DNA from: Flavobacteriales bacterium
GTDB lineage: Bacteria > Bacteroidota > Bacteroidia > Flavobacteriales_D > Sanyastnellaceae
DNA length: 49,660 nt
Assembly: GCA_030828175.1 (NCBI GenBank)
Contig: JAURDB010000002.1
Span: 1-49,660, forward strand
Direction of reading: 5' to 3'
Shown: one piece after another, positions 26,734-36,814 of the stretch
Layout: every line of letters starts with the position of its first letter
Position numbering within the stretch: position 1 is the first letter of the stretch
Position numbers and translations under genes: made by a program
The notes under the pieces: generated by a model
Databases searched by the model: none
The model's input: the letters and a program-made list of their open reading frames with translations, nothing else
What the model was told of the DNA's origin: nothing

Positions 26734-27717
26734 ATGGAATACCGCAGGCTTGGCAACAGTGGACTGCAGCTCACCGAACTCTCCTTGGGAAGCTGGATCA
26801 CCTTCGGCAGTCAAATCGACGACAGCACCAGCGGACGGCTGCTGGACATGGCCTATGACGCCGGCATCAACTTCTTTGACAATGCCGAAGTATATGCCCA
26901 TGGCGCCTCCGAAGAAGTAATGGGCCGCTTGCTGGCACAGCGCGATTGGCCGCGCGACACGTGGTGCGTCTCCTCCAAGGTCTTCTTCGGAGCGGGCGGA
27001 CAAATGCCCACCCAGCGCGGGTTGAACCGCAAGCACGTCGTAGAAGCCTGCCACGACGCCCTGAAGCGCCTTCGCGTAGACTACTTGGATCTGTTCTTCT
27101 GCCACCGCCCGGACAAGCAAACCCCCATGGAGGAAACCGTCTGGACGATGCACCAGCTCATTCAGCAGGGCAAAATCCTTTACTGGGGCACGAGCGAATG
27201 GAGCGCGGCAGAAATCATGGACGCCCACCGCATCGCCGAGCGGCACCACCTCATCGGTCCCGTCATGGAACAACCGCAGTACAACATGTTCGTGCGGCGG
27301 AAGGTGGAGGTCGAATACGCCGACGTCTATCGCACCGTGGGATTGGGAACCACCATCTGGAGTCCGCTTGCTTCCGGCATCCTCACCGGCAAGTACAACA
27401 AGGAAGTGGGGTCGGACGTCCGATTGAAGCGCGAAGAGCTCAGCTGGATCTCCAAGCGCCTGCTCACGGATCAGCACCTCTCCAAAGTGGCCTCACTGGA
27501 AGCTTTGGCGGGCGACATCGGAACCAGCATGACCCAACTTGCGCTGGCCTGGTGCTTGAAGAACCCGCACGTTTCCACCGTACTCCTGGGGGCCTCCAAA
27601 CCCGAGCAACTGGCTGAGAACCTGCGAGCACCGGAAGCCGTGCAGCTGCTGACCCCGGATGTCATGCAGCGCATCGAGGACATCCTCGACAACGCACCGG
27701 CCCATCCTGAATACTGA
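26734..27717 (+). CDS. Aldo/keto reductase (YghZ / Kv-beta-like)
   Basis: MEYRRLGNSGLQLTELSLGSW, FDNAEVYAHGASEEVMGRLL, LRVDYLDLFFCHRPD, YWGTSEWSAAEI. Confidence 0.92.
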   Translation: MEYRRLGNSGLQLTELSLGSWITFGSQIDDSTSGRLLDMAYDAGINFFDNAEVYAHGASEEVMGRLLAQRDWPRDTWCVSSKVFFGAGGQMPTQRGLNRKHVVEACHDALKRLRVDYLDLFFCHRPDKQTPMEETVWTMHQLIQQGKILYWGTSEWSAAEIMDAHRIAERHHLIGPVMEQPQYNMFVRRKVEVEYADVYRTVGLGTTIWSPLASGILTGKYNKEVGSDVRLKREELSWISKRLLTDQHLSKVASLEALAGDIGTSMTQLALAWCLKNPHVSTVLLGASKPEQLAENLRAPEAVQLLTPDVMQRIEDILDNAPAHPEY

Positions 27718-27720
27718 TTC

Positions 27721-28401
27721 ATGCGCATCGACATCCTATCCGCCGTCCCGAACCTGCTTCAAGGCCCCTTCAGTGAGAGCATCGTCGGACGGGCACGCAA
27801 GGCGGGCGTCGTGGAAGTGGAAGTGCACGACATCCGAAAGTGGACCACCGATAAGCACGGCAAAATCGACGACACCCCCTTTGGCGGAGGAGCGGGCATG
27901 GTCATGGCCATTCAACCCATCACGGACGCCATCGCAGACCTGCGTTCACAGCGGCAATACGACGAAATCATCTACCTCACGCCGGACGGCGAAAGGCTCA
28001 CCCAAGGCAGGGTCAATCAACTGAGCCTTTCGGGTAATCTGCTGATGCTCTGCGGGCATTACAAGGGCATTGACCAGCGCATCCGTGACCACGTGATCAC
28101 CTTGGAAATTAGCATCGGAGATTATGTCCTCAGTGGCGGCGAACTGGCGGCAGCCGTCCTTGCGGACGCCCTCGTCCGACTTGTTCCCGGTGCCATCGGC
28201 GATGGGGAAAGCGCCCTGACCGACAGTTTTCAGGACGGCTTGCTCGCCCCTCCCGTGTACACACGCCCCGCAGAATGGGAAGGCCACAAGGTCCCCGACA
28301 TTCTGCTCGGCGGCCATCACGCCGAGATCGACAAGTGGAGAATGGAGCAGGCCATCGAAAGAACGCAACGCCTGCGTCCCGACTTGTTGGACGAGGCGTG
28401 A
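27721..28401 (+). CDS. trmD: tRNA (guanine-N1)-methyltransferase TrmD
   Basis: [71 protein letters not shown]. Confidence 0.95.
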   Translation: MRIDILSAVPNLLQGPFSESIVGRARKAGVVEVEVHDIRKWTTDKHGKIDDTPFGGGAGMVMAIQPITDAIADLRSQRQYDEIIYLTPDGERLTQGRVNQLSLSGNLLMLCGHYKGIDQRIRDHVITLEISIGDYVLSGGELAAAVLADALVRLVPGAIGDGESALTDSFQDGLLAPPVYTRPAEWEGHKVPDILLGGHHAEIDKWRMEQAIERTQRLRPDLLDEA

Positions 28402-28453
28402 AATGTCGTAATATTGCACCCCGTTTCAACGGACCTATTTCATCCCACGCGTC

Positions 28454-28816
28454 ATGGATCGTCTCCGTCAAATTTCCCAAAAGCTCGTTCCCGTTCAGGA
28501 TTGGCCCGAGTTCAAGGCTGGTGATACCGTCAAGATCAGCTACAAGATCAAGGAGGGCTCGAAGGAGCGCACCCAGGTTTTTCAAGGCACGGTCATACAG
28601 CGCCGTGGCGAAGGACCCACCGCCACTTTTACCGTGCGCAAAATGGCTTCCGGAGTAGGTGTTGAGCGCGTATTTCCCATTGCAAGCCCCTTCCTCGAAG
28701 CAGTGGAAGTCATGAAAGTGGGTAAGGTTCGCCGTGCACGCATCTACTACTTGCGTGGACTCACGGGCAAGTCTGCACGCATCAAAGAGAAGCGGACTTT
28801 CACGGCAGCCAAATAA
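28454..28816 (+). CDS. rplS: 50S ribosomal protein L19
   Basis: [82 protein letters not shown]. Confidence 0.97.
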   Translation: MDRLRQISQKLVPVQDWPEFKAGDTVKISYKIKEGSKERTQVFQGTVIQRRGEGPTATFTVRKMASGVGVERVFPIASPFLEAVEVMKVGKVRRARIYYLRGLTGKSARIKEKRTFTAAK

Positions 28817-28836
28817 GGCCACGTCCTTTTCGCACT

Positions 28837-28865
28837 ACGAAGCCGGCATCATTGTCCGGCTTCGT
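28837..28865 (+). terminator. Intrinsic terminator after rplS
   Basis: ACGAAGCCGG-CATCATTGT-CCGGCTTCGT followed by CGTTT. Confidence 0.7.
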
Positions 28866-28904
28866 CGTTTGTGGACCTCGCCGTTGCTATCTTGAGCCCA
28901 AAGC

Positions 28905-29645
28905 ATGGACGCTCCTTTCGATCTCCAGATTGTGTGCAGCACCCCAGGAGACATCTCCCGCGCCCAGCGTGGAGGAGCAACCCGGATTGAAGTAGCTGGC
29001 TGTTACACCACAGGGGGCGTCACCCCTTCTCCCGGCACGATCAAGGCCTGCATCGCGGCCACCGACCTTCCGGTCACAATCGCCATGCGGCCCAGGGAAG
29101 GGCATCTTGTTTTCAGCGCCTCCGAGCGGGAAATCATTCTAGCCGACGCAGAATGGAGCCTCGAGCAAGGCGCCAACCAAATCCTCATCGGCGGATTGGA
29201 CGCACACCTCAATTTGGACATCGACCTGATCGAAACGGCAATCCAACGCTTTGGGGGAAACCGCGTCATGGTCAACCGCGCGATCGACAGCGCGAAGAAA
29301 CCCCATCAGGATTTCGAACAACTGAAATCCCTGCCCATTGCGGGCCTGGCCAGCAGCGCCGGTTTCGGCAATGCCATGAAGGGTCACGAGAAACTCGTGG
29401 AGTGGCAAGCCAACGTGGATTTTGACATCTACGCCTCCGGCGGAGTCCTCCCCGGCGGTGCAGGACGCATGTGGGCTGCAGGGCTGTCCTGCTTCCGAGC
29501 CTCAGCCCGACACAGCGGTGGTGTCGCCCATGAGGGCCGATGGTTCGAAGGGGAAATCTATCCGGTCGATGCCAAGCAGGTAGAGCGCTTGGTCAAATCC
29601 CTCCACCGCGCCATCGCCAACGAAGAAGCGGGGCCAGAAGATTGA
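28905..29645 (+). CDS. cutC: CutC-family protein (divergent)
   Basis: RGGATRIEVAGCYTTGGVTPSPGTIKACI...MRPREGHLVFSASEREIILADAEWSLEQGANQILIGGLDAHLNLDID...ASGGVLPG aligns by eye with the CutC TIM-barrel pattern. Confidence 0.72.
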   Translation: MDAPFDLQIVCSTPGDISRAQRGGATRIEVAGCYTTGGVTPSPGTIKACIAATDLPVTIAMRPREGHLVFSASEREIILADAEWSLEQGANQILIGGLDAHLNLDIDLIETAIQRFGGNRVMVNRAIDSAKKPHQDFEQLKSLPIAGLASSAGFGNAMKGHEKLVEWQANVDFDIYASGGVLPGGAGRMWAAGLSCFRASARHSGGVAHEGRWFEGEIYPVDAKQVERLVKSLHRAIANEEAGPED

Positions 29646-29692
29646 CCCTCTGAATCCTGGATTCAGGCGATGGCCAAACCGCCATTTTCAGA

Positions 29693-31393
29693 TCAACCTG
29701 CGAGAACGACCGCCACCCGGTCCCGCACGGTGCGCTCCCGAGATTCAGCCTCACGTTCGAGTTCATCACAACGCCGCAGCATGGCATCCGCTGTCGTGCG
29801 GTCCTTCAAGTCGCCGGCGTTCACGCGCACATTCATCACGGCTCCGAGCACGGCCGTCCGCGCACAGAGCGCCCCAACCCCTGCATCCGTGACGCTGTTC
29901 GGATTGCCGCGCTCCGCCATGTCCGCCATGACTTCCATGGACTGCAAGGCCAACTCGGCCACCTCCAGCGGCGTTTGCATGGCCCCCAACGTAGCCGCCT
30001 GGATGGCCGCTGTGCGCTCTGCCTTCTGGGTCTCGTTGCCTTTGGGCATACCAAAGGCCGCCATGATCGCATCGAAGGCAGCCGTGTCCTCGTCCACCAA
30101 GGCCAACAAGCGCGACTGCAAGGCCATTCCGCGCTCCGCCACCTCGCTGAAGGCCTCCCAACGGTCGTCCCACCCCCGCTTGTGGGCACTCAGGTTGGCG
30201 ACCATCGTACCCAACGATACACCCAACGCACCCACATAGGCCGCGATGGATCCGCCACCTGGCGCCGGGGACTCGCTCGAAGTCTCCTCAGCAAACCCCG
30301 TCAAGGTCATGGCAGCAAGTGGTGCGGTATCCCCTGCGGCATCCTCGAGCAAATACTCGATTACCCTCTTCCGGGCGTTGAACGGCGCAAGGTCATCCAG
30401 CCCCAGGGACTTGACCGCCACCTTGATCTTCTCGGATTCCGAAATGCCGAGACTGCGCTCCTGCTTCCTCAAATAATGATCCGCGGCATCCATCAGCACC
30501 CGCTTCGGAATCAAGCCGACAATTTCACTGCCGGTCACCCGCATGCCACGGGCAATCGCCCGCTCACACGCAGCGTCGAATGCCGTATGCACCGACGTGA
30601 CAGAAATGTTGGTCAGATTGAGCGACAACTGGGCAATACCGTATTCCTCTATGTACCATCCGATGCCCTTGACGCACTTCAGCATCCCGGGATCGCGGAG
30701 GGGCTGCCCATCGGGACCGTTGACCACCTTGCCGCCCACTCCTCCTTCGCGCTTGACACGGCCATTCTCGCGCAGGTCGAAAGCAACCGCATTGGCCCGG
30801 CGCGTGGAAGTCGAGTTCAAATTGATGTTGTAAGCCACCAGGAAATCCCGCGCACCGATGGCAGTCGCCCCCGTCTTGCGGGCGTGGGCATTGAATTCGG
30901 CAGGGCCAAAGTCCGGAGTCCAAGCCGGATCGGACAGCTTTTCCAGCCCCTCGTATTCCCCTCTGCGGCAATGCGCCAGGTTCCTGCGCTCCGGCTGTCG
31001 TGCGGCTTCCTCGTAGAAATATCCGGGGATGCCCAACTCTTCTCCGACACGCTTGCCCAAGGCGTGGGCCGCAGCCTTGCAATCTTCCATGGTCACACCT
31101 GCTACCGGCACGAAAGGACAGACATCGGTGGCCCCCATGCGGGGATGCTCACCGTGGTGCTTGGACATGTCGATCAGTTCCGAGGCTTTGGCAATCAAGC
31201 GGAATGCCGCCTCCACAATGGTTTCGGGCGGTCCGACGAAAGTGATGACGGTCCGGTGGGTGGAATTGCCAGGGTCCACATCCAGGAGCCGGACCCCCTC
31301 TACGGTTTCCACAACGGCAGCAATGGCATCGATTTTGGCGCGGTCGCGGCCCTCACTGATGTTGGGCACACATTCAATCAATCGAACAGACAT
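29693..31393 (-). CDS. ftcD: Bifunctional glutamate formimidoyltransferase / formimidoyltetrahydrofolate cyclodeaminase
   Basis: N-terminal domain LIECVPNISEGRD...VRLLDVDPGNSTHRTVITFVGPPE; C-terminal cyclodeaminase SPAPGGGSIAAYVGALGVSLGTMVANLS. Confidence 0.93.
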   Translation of the reverse strand: MSVRLIECVPNISEGRDRAKIDAIAAVVETVEGVRLLDVDPGNSTHRTVITFVGPPETIVEAAFRLIAKASELIDMSKHHGEHPRMGATDVCPFVPVAGVTMEDCKAAAHALGKRVGEELGIPGYFYEEAARQPERRNLAHCRRGEYEGLEKLSDPAWTPDFGPAEFNAHARKTGATAIGARDFLVAYNINLNSTSTRRANAVAFDLRENGRVKREGGVGGKVVNGPDGQPLRDPGMLKCVKGIGWYIEEYGIAQLSLNLTNISVTSVHTAFDAACERAIARGMRVTGSEIVGLIPKRVLMDAADHYLRKQERSLGISESEKIKVAVKSLGLDDLAPFNARKRVIEYLLEDAAGDTAPLAAMTLTGFAEETSSESPAPGGGSIAAYVGALGVSLGTMVANLSAHKRGWDDRWEAFSEVAERGMALQSRLLALVDEDTAAFDAIMAAFGMPKGNETQKAERTAAIQAATLGAMQTPLEVAELALQSMEVMADMAERGNPNSVTDAGVGALCARTAVLGAVMNVRVNAGDLKDRTTADAMLRRCDELEREAESRERTVRDRVAVVLAG

Positions 31394-31431
31394 GAATCAG
31401 GCGGTTTTTCGGCCGCCAAGCTAACGCGAAT

Positions 31432-34293
31432 TCAATCGCAAACCCCACCCCACACCGCAAGCAGTTCCAACAGGTCCGGCGCCCCAATCTGGCCATCCCC
31501 ATTCAGGTCGCTTGCACAAACCAGCGCACAACTTCCATCGTCCACCACAGCCTCAGGGTTGTAGTTTACCGCCTCGGGGTTGAGGCACCCTGCCAGGAAA
31601 CACGAACCATCATCCAAGGAGGCTGTCGGATTGAAGTTCGCGGCAAAAGCATAGGTGCAGCCAGGAATGGCATCCACCACCTCTACATAGGCTGCAACCG
31701 GGTCGCTCTTGCACAGGAAGCCTTGGGACGAGACTTCCCAATCGTAGAAGAAATAGTAGTAACCCAATCCTGCCGCATTGGCAATGGTGGAACTCTGAAT
31801 GGTGGCCAACTGGCCAATCTCATAAGGATAGTCCAACTCTCCGGCCGCGTTGTCCCGCCACAGATTGACGGTAGAACCCTCCGCCAACAAGGCATACCCA
31901 TCCCCTTCCGGTACAGCAAAGCCCAATTCAATGGTATTCCATCCCGGGGCCAGGTTGTGCGTCGATTCTGCGAGGATATCGGCTTGAATCGACCGAAGCT
32001 GGATGGTCCGAGGACCGGGCACCTCCGCGCGGACCTTGACCCTATCGATCACAATGTCCTCGTGGGCATCAAAAGAGAGGCCATAGGTGTCGGAGTCGAT
32101 GTACCACCCCGAAGAACTCGTCTGCTTACCGCCTTGTGCGGTTCGGATGTCGCGCATGCCCTCTGCCTTCACCCACCACCCCGAGCTGGCTCCCAACGGG
32201 TACGTCGAGAAAGTGGGCCCCTCCTGAACGAACGGCCCCACTTGATCGGTGGTGCCCGCCAACAAATCTGCCATGGCGTTCGGACCGTAGGGTGCATACC
32301 ACCGCACCGTCTCCCCTTCCAACTGGATGGCCTCGAAGGTGTGGCTTGTTCCGATGACCGCCAACCCCGGTGCCACGATGGGGGGAGACGGGGTGTCGAA
32401 TGCCTCAAGGACCAGGAGTTCACTGGTGTCGATATGGCCACACAGGTTGGTGGTGGTCACATACACCGTATCGGAAGAAGCCAAGTTCAGGGTGTCAGCG
32501 GAAATGCCGTTGGACCATTGCACATCGAGCTGCTCCCCCTGCACATTCAGCCTGCGCACGGTTCCACTGCAGAACTTGGCAGGACCATCCAGTTCGATCA
32601 CCGGGGCCACGGACTCCGTCACGGAAATCACCACCGCGGGAGACAGGATGGAACACCCCCCATTGTTCAGGAGCGTTTGGGCAACCCCTGCTTCGCTGAA
32701 AACCCGGCCTTCCGGATGCTCGGTCCCTCCGGTCCATCCCGAAGCCGTCCATCCCGACGGCACCTCCAACAAGAGGGAATCCCCCGGACACAGCTGAGCC
32801 TCCTCGGGCCACCCCAGTTCCAGGTCCACGCCGAAACAGGGCGTCTCCAGAAGCGTGTGATACTGATCGATGGCCGGATCGAGCCCAACGGTCCGGATGC
32901 CACTGGGCCAAAACACCTCTACGCTGTCCACGGAAGTGCGGTCCCCGAGACCAAAGTTGAATGTCAGCGGACCACAACTGCTGTAGCTATACCCGATGAA
33001 GGCGGCATCGGTTCGGTGAAAATCCGCTCCGGAATGCACCACGACCCGAGCACCTGCTGCATCCCGCGGGGAAACCACCCCCTCCAATTCAAAGCCAATC
33101 CAATGCGGCACGGTGTCCATGTTCAAGAACAGCTCACAACCGGGATTGGCTGAAACCAAGGTGTTGACCACAAGCAGGTCCTCGGTGCCGTTCAGGTCAA
33201 AATCAGCGACCACCGTCGCGTAACCACTGTAATTGCTTTCCAATGGCGTGCCCGATGCAATGTCGGTGAAGGTCAAGTCCCCGTTGTTGTGATACAGGAG
33301 GTTGGGATAGGGAGAGAAGAAATACTCGTTGGCCACATACAGGTCGCGCTCTCCGTCGTGGTCGTGGTCGATGAAGGCCGTTCCCCAGCCCATGCCGAGA
33401 TCCCCGACTCCCGCCGTTTCCGTGATGTTGGTGAACGGCAGGATGCTCCCGTCCTCCGGCTGCGGGCCGGGATTGATGAAAAGGTCGTTGGGCAGGTTGT
33501 TGGAAATGAAGATGTCCAGGAATCCGTCGTGGTCCAGATCGGTGGCATCCACCCCCATTCCTTGTGCCGCCAAGTCGAGGCCCCATGCAGCCGCCTGGTT
33601 CACAAAGGACCCGGTGCCGTCGTTGATGTAGAGCTTGTTGGCCTGATTGGCATCGTGGGTCAGGTACAAATCCAAATCACCGTCGTTTTCGATGTCCAGG
33701 AAAAGCGCCCCCATGCCGATCAAGTTGTCGGTAGCGCCTGACGCATAGTAACCATCCGTGAAGCCCCCTTCCCCATCCGAAAGCCAAAAGGCATTGGGCT
33801 GGTTCATGTTGACGATGTACAAGTCCAAAAAACCATCCAGGTTGATGTCGGCAGCATGCGCGCTGCGGCACTGCGACTCCTGGCCCAGCCCGAGCTCGTC
33901 GGTCACATCGGTGAAGGAGCCCCCGTCGTTTCGGTAGAAATGATTCACGTCACCGGTATTGCAGCTCAGCAGGTCCGGGTCCCCGTCATTGTCGTAATCG
34001 AAGAACAAGGTCACCATGGTAAATCCATCGTCTTCCACACCGGCCACCACGGGAACGAAAGTGGCATTGCCCTCATTCCGATACAGCGTATTGGGCGCCA
34101 ACCGGCTCCCCACATATACATCGAGGTCACCATCGAGGTCGTAATCGGCGACCGCCGCGGCGTGGTTCAGGTAATTGCCCAGCAACAGCGCTTCATCGCT
34201 GTGGTCTACGAATGCATGCTCCTGCCCCATAGCAATGGCGCCCGTGACCAACGTGGCCAACGTCACAATCCCATATTTCGACAGGACATACAT
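31432..34293 (-). CDS. FG-GAP/VCBS-repeat protein with ASPIC/UnbV domain, Cys-rich DDGSC repeats and dockerin-like C-terminus
   Basis: Repeats such as DYDLDGDLDVYVG, FDYDNDGDPDLLSC, DLDHDGFLDIFISN; ASPIC GARVVVHSGADFHRTDAAFIGYSYSSCGPLTFNFGLGDRTSVDSVEVFWPSG; end GCTYAFAANFNPTASLDDGSC / GCLNPEAVNYNPEAVVDDGSC / DLNGDGQIGAPDLLELLAVWG. Confidence 0.9.
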   Translation of the reverse strand: MYVLSKYGIVTLATLVTGAIAMGQEHAFVDHSDEALLLGNYLNHAAAVADYDLDGDLDVYVGSRLAPNTLYRNEGNATFVPVVAGVEDDGFTMVTLFFDYDNDGDPDLLSCNTGDVNHFYRNDGGSFTDVTDELGLGQESQCRSAHAADINLDGFLDLYIVNMNQPNAFWLSDGEGGFTDGYYASGATDNLIGMGALFLDIENDGDLDLYLTHDANQANKLYINDGTGSFVNQAAAWGLDLAAQGMGVDATDLDHDGFLDIFISNNLPNDLFINPGPQPEDGSILPFTNITETAGVGDLGMGWGTAFIDHDHDGERDLYVANEYFFSPYPNLLYHNNGDLTFTDIASGTPLESNYSGYATVVADFDLNGTEDLLVVNTLVSANPGCELFLNMDTVPHWIGFELEGVVSPRDAAGARVVVHSGADFHRTDAAFIGYSYSSCGPLTFNFGLGDRTSVDSVEVFWPSGIRTVGLDPAIDQYHTLLETPCFGVDLELGWPEEAQLCPGDSLLLEVPSGWTASGWTGGTEHPEGRVFSEAGVAQTLLNNGGCSILSPAVVISVTESVAPVIELDGPAKFCSGTVRRLNVQGEQLDVQWSNGISADTLNLASSDTVYVTTTNLCGHIDTSELLVLEAFDTPSPPIVAPGLAVIGTSHTFEAIQLEGETVRWYAPYGPNAMADLLAGTTDQVGPFVQEGPTFSTYPLGASSGWWVKAEGMRDIRTAQGGKQTSSSGWYIDSDTYGLSFDAHEDIVIDRVKVRAEVPGPRTIQLRSIQADILAESTHNLAPGWNTIELGFAVPEGDGYALLAEGSTVNLWRDNAAGELDYPYEIGQLATIQSSTIANAAGLGYYYFFYDWEVSSQGFLCKSDPVAAYVEVVDAIPGCTYAFAANFNPTASLDDGSCFLAGCLNPEAVNYNPEAVVDDGSCALVCASDLNGDGQIGAPDLLELLAVWGGVCD

Positions 34294-34353
34294 GGTTCTG
34301 ACTTCGTCGCATCCTCGTCAGACAATGCGACAACCCATGAAGATACAAAGGGT

Positions 34354-35619
34354 TCAATCCAACCAATGCCCGCGCAACAAAACGCGTTCGGCAAGCGGGT
34401 CTCCAAAGGCATAAAGCGCCTCGTCCACAGAACGCAAGGGACGGGTCATGATCAAGCTCGCTTCCTGCCCAACCCCCAGGCCGCCCACTTCGCTTGCGAG
34501 TCCGAGCGCCGCAGCACCGTTGACCGTTGAAGCCGCAATGGCCTCCATCGGCTCGAGCCCCATGCGCATGCACCCCAAGGCAGCAGCCAAGTGCATGTTG
34601 CCCGAAGGCGCTGAACCGGGATTGAAGTCCGTGGCAATGGCCAGGGCGCAACCGGCATCAACGAGGGTCCGTCCAGGCGTGAAGGGCAAATCCAGGAAGA
34701 GAGAACACAGTGGCAAAGCCACCGGAAGGGTTTCGCTGTTGGCCAATTCCGCCACATCCTCGGCGCGAAGCACTTCCAGGTGGTCCACGGACATCGCCCC
34801 CTGCTCCACGCAGAGCGCGACCCCGCCGGAAGCCTTGAATTGGTTCACGTGCACCTTGGCAGGCAAGCCCCGCAGATGCGCCTGTTCCAGCAACAGCCGC
34901 GTCTCCTCCAGTCCGAAATAACCCTCTTCGCAGAAAATGTCGACGTGGTCCGCCAGGCCTTCCGCCACCACCGCAGGCAGCACCTCCCGCACCATGTACT
35001 CCGTGTAGGACATGGCATCTGACCAACCTTCCGGAACCGCATGACAACCCAGGAAAGTGGTTTTGACCGGAATGCGTCCCAAAGCGCCCAGCCGACGGGC
35101 CACCCGCAACATCTTCAATTCACTCTCGAGGTCCAGCCCATATCCCGACTTTATCTCGATCGCGCCTGTTCCCATGCGCATGAGCCTCTCCATCCGCGCC
35201 AACGAGACGGCGTAAAGTTCATCCTCCGGCATTTCGCGCAACGCCCTGGCGCTGTTGAGAATGCCACCTCCTCGGGCCGCAATCTCCTGGTAACTCAATC
35301 CCCGGATGCGGTCCACGAACTCTCCTTCCCGCGAGGCAGCGTGCACCAAGTGGGTGTGGCTGTCCACCCAGGCGGGCAGGATGCAACGGCCGGGCGCATC
35401 CAAAACTTCCAGCCCATTCCAATCGGCAATGCCCGGAAAATCGGCCATGGCACCGCCATCGACCACGCGTCCATCCTCCACCGCCAGCCAGGCGTTCTCC
35501 AAAACGGGCATGCTCCGCATATCCCAGCCAGCCATTCGCTCCAGCGGGGTTTCTGCGAATCCCACCAAATGGCCGATGTCCTTGATGAGCAATCTGCCCT
35601 GGGCAAATCCATTCTCCAT
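34354..35619 (-). CDS. hutI: Imidazolonepropionase
   Basis: [108 protein letters not shown] 35619; track N-terminal extension overlaps aroC and is spurious. Confidence 0.93.
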   Translation of the reverse strand: MENGFAQGRLLIKDIGHLVGFAETPLERMAGWDMRSMPVLENAWLAVEDGRVVDGGAMADFPGIADWNGLEVLDAPGRCILPAWVDSHTHLVHAASREGEFVDRIRGLSYQEIAARGGGILNSARALREMPEDELYAVSLARMERLMRMGTGAIEIKSGYGLDLESELKMLRVARRLGALGRIPVKTTFLGCHAVPEGWSDAMSYTEYMVREVLPAVVAEGLADHVDIFCEEGYFGLEETRLLLEQAHLRGLPAKVHVNQFKASGGVALCVEQGAMSVDHLEVLRAEDVAELANSETLPVALPLCSLFLDLPFTPGRTLVDAGCALAIATDFNPGSAPSGNMHLAAALGCMRMGLEPMEAIAASTVNGAAALGLASEVGGLGVGQEASLIMTRPLRSVDEALYAFGDPLAERVLLRGHWLD

Positions 35620-35658
35620 GCGGCCCAAGGTCGCACATCCTGTCGACCTGCCGCCGCG

Positions 35659-35666
35659 TACCTTTG
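35659..35666 (+). promoter_or_regulatory. -7 element TACCTTTG directly upstream of aroC
   Basis: Exact TAnnTTTG; 4 nt to ATG 35671. Confidence 0.6.
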
Positions 35667-35670
35667 CAAC

Positions 35671-36765
35671 ATGCCGGGAAACACTTTCGGAAAACTGCTG
35701 AAAATCACCACATTCGGGGAATCCCACGGCCCCGCCCTCGGAGGCATCCTCGACGGGCTGCCCGCCGGAATCCAGATTGACCTGGAGCGCATCCAGCGCG
35801 AATTGGAACGCCGCAGGCCCGGCCAGTCCCCCCTGACCACTGCCCGCAAGGAAGCGGATCAAGCGGCGCTGCTCTCCGGCATTTTCGAGGGGCGGACCAC
35901 AGGCACGCCCATAGGGTTCACCATTCCCAATGCCGACGCACGGTCCGGCGATTACAGCCACAACGAAGCGAACTACCGACCGAGCCACGCGGACTACACC
36001 TACGATGCCAAATACGGCATGCGGGATCACCGCGGGGGCGGACGATCCAGCGCCCGGGAAACCGCTGCACGCGTGGTCGGCGGCGCCCTGGCCCGCCAAT
36101 TCCTGGAACAGCTCTATCCACAAGGTCCCATGCCCGCCGTATCCGCCTATGTGGAGCGGGTCCAGGACATTGCCATGCCCTCCCCGCCCGCCTACCATGC
36201 ACCCGAACGGGTCGATGCACATCCGGTGCGCTGTCCCGACCCGGAGACCGCCCGGCGCATGGAGGAACGGATCCTCGAAGTCAAGAAGGCCGGTGACACC
36301 GTGGGGGGAACCGTCGTGGTCGTTGCACGGCACATTCCCGCAGGCTGGGGCGAACCCGTGTTCGACAAACTGCACGCCGACCTCGCCAAGGCCCTATGGA
36401 GCCTGCCCGCCGTCAAGGGACTCGAGCTGGGCAGCGGATTCAGCGGGACCCTGATGCGCGGATCCGATCACAACGACGCCTTCACTTCAGCATCGGGCCA
36501 CATTCGCACCGCCACCAACCACAGCGGAGGCATCCAAGGGGGCATCAGCAACGGAGAGGACATCGTGTTGCGGATCGCTTTCAAACCGGTGGCCACCATT
36601 CTCGCAGAGCAAGAAACGGTCAACCGCGCAGGAGACGCAGCCACGATAGCGGGTCGAGGGCGTCACGACCCCTGTGTCCTTCCCCGCGCCGTTCCCATGG
36701 TGGAGGCCATGGTTTTGCTCGTCCTGGCAGACCACGCCCTGAGGCAACGGAGCGCCCGACTCTGA
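35671..36765 (+). CDS. aroC: Chorismate synthase
   Basis: [94 protein letters not shown]. Confidence 0.96.
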   Translation: MPGNTFGKLLKITTFGESHGPALGGILDGLPAGIQIDLERIQRELERRRPGQSPLTTARKEADQAALLSGIFEGRTTGTPIGFTIPNADARSGDYSHNEANYRPSHADYTYDAKYGMRDHRGGGRSSARETAARVVGGALARQFLEQLYPQGPMPAVSAYVERVQDIAMPSPPAYHAPERVDAHPVRCPDPETARRMEERILEVKKAGDTVGGTVVVVARHIPAGWGEPVFDKLHADLAKALWSLPAVKGLELGSGFSGTLMRGSDHNDAFTSASGHIRTATNHSGGIQGGISNGEDIVLRIAFKPVATILAEQETVNRAGDAATIAGRGRHDPCVLPRAVPMVEAMVLLVLADHALRQRSARL

Positions 36766-36814
36766 ACCGTAGCTTGCAAACTCGAACGGATCGCAACACC
36801 AACCCGAAAAAAGC

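Noticed and set aside
24710-26920. Plus-strand ORFs (24710..25729, 25763..26920) opposite ppc
   Set aside because: Shadow ORFs; ppc signatures lie on the minus strand.
29975-31564. 529-aa plus-strand ORF opposite ftcD
   Set aside because: Shadow ORF; both FTCD domains are encoded on the minus strand.
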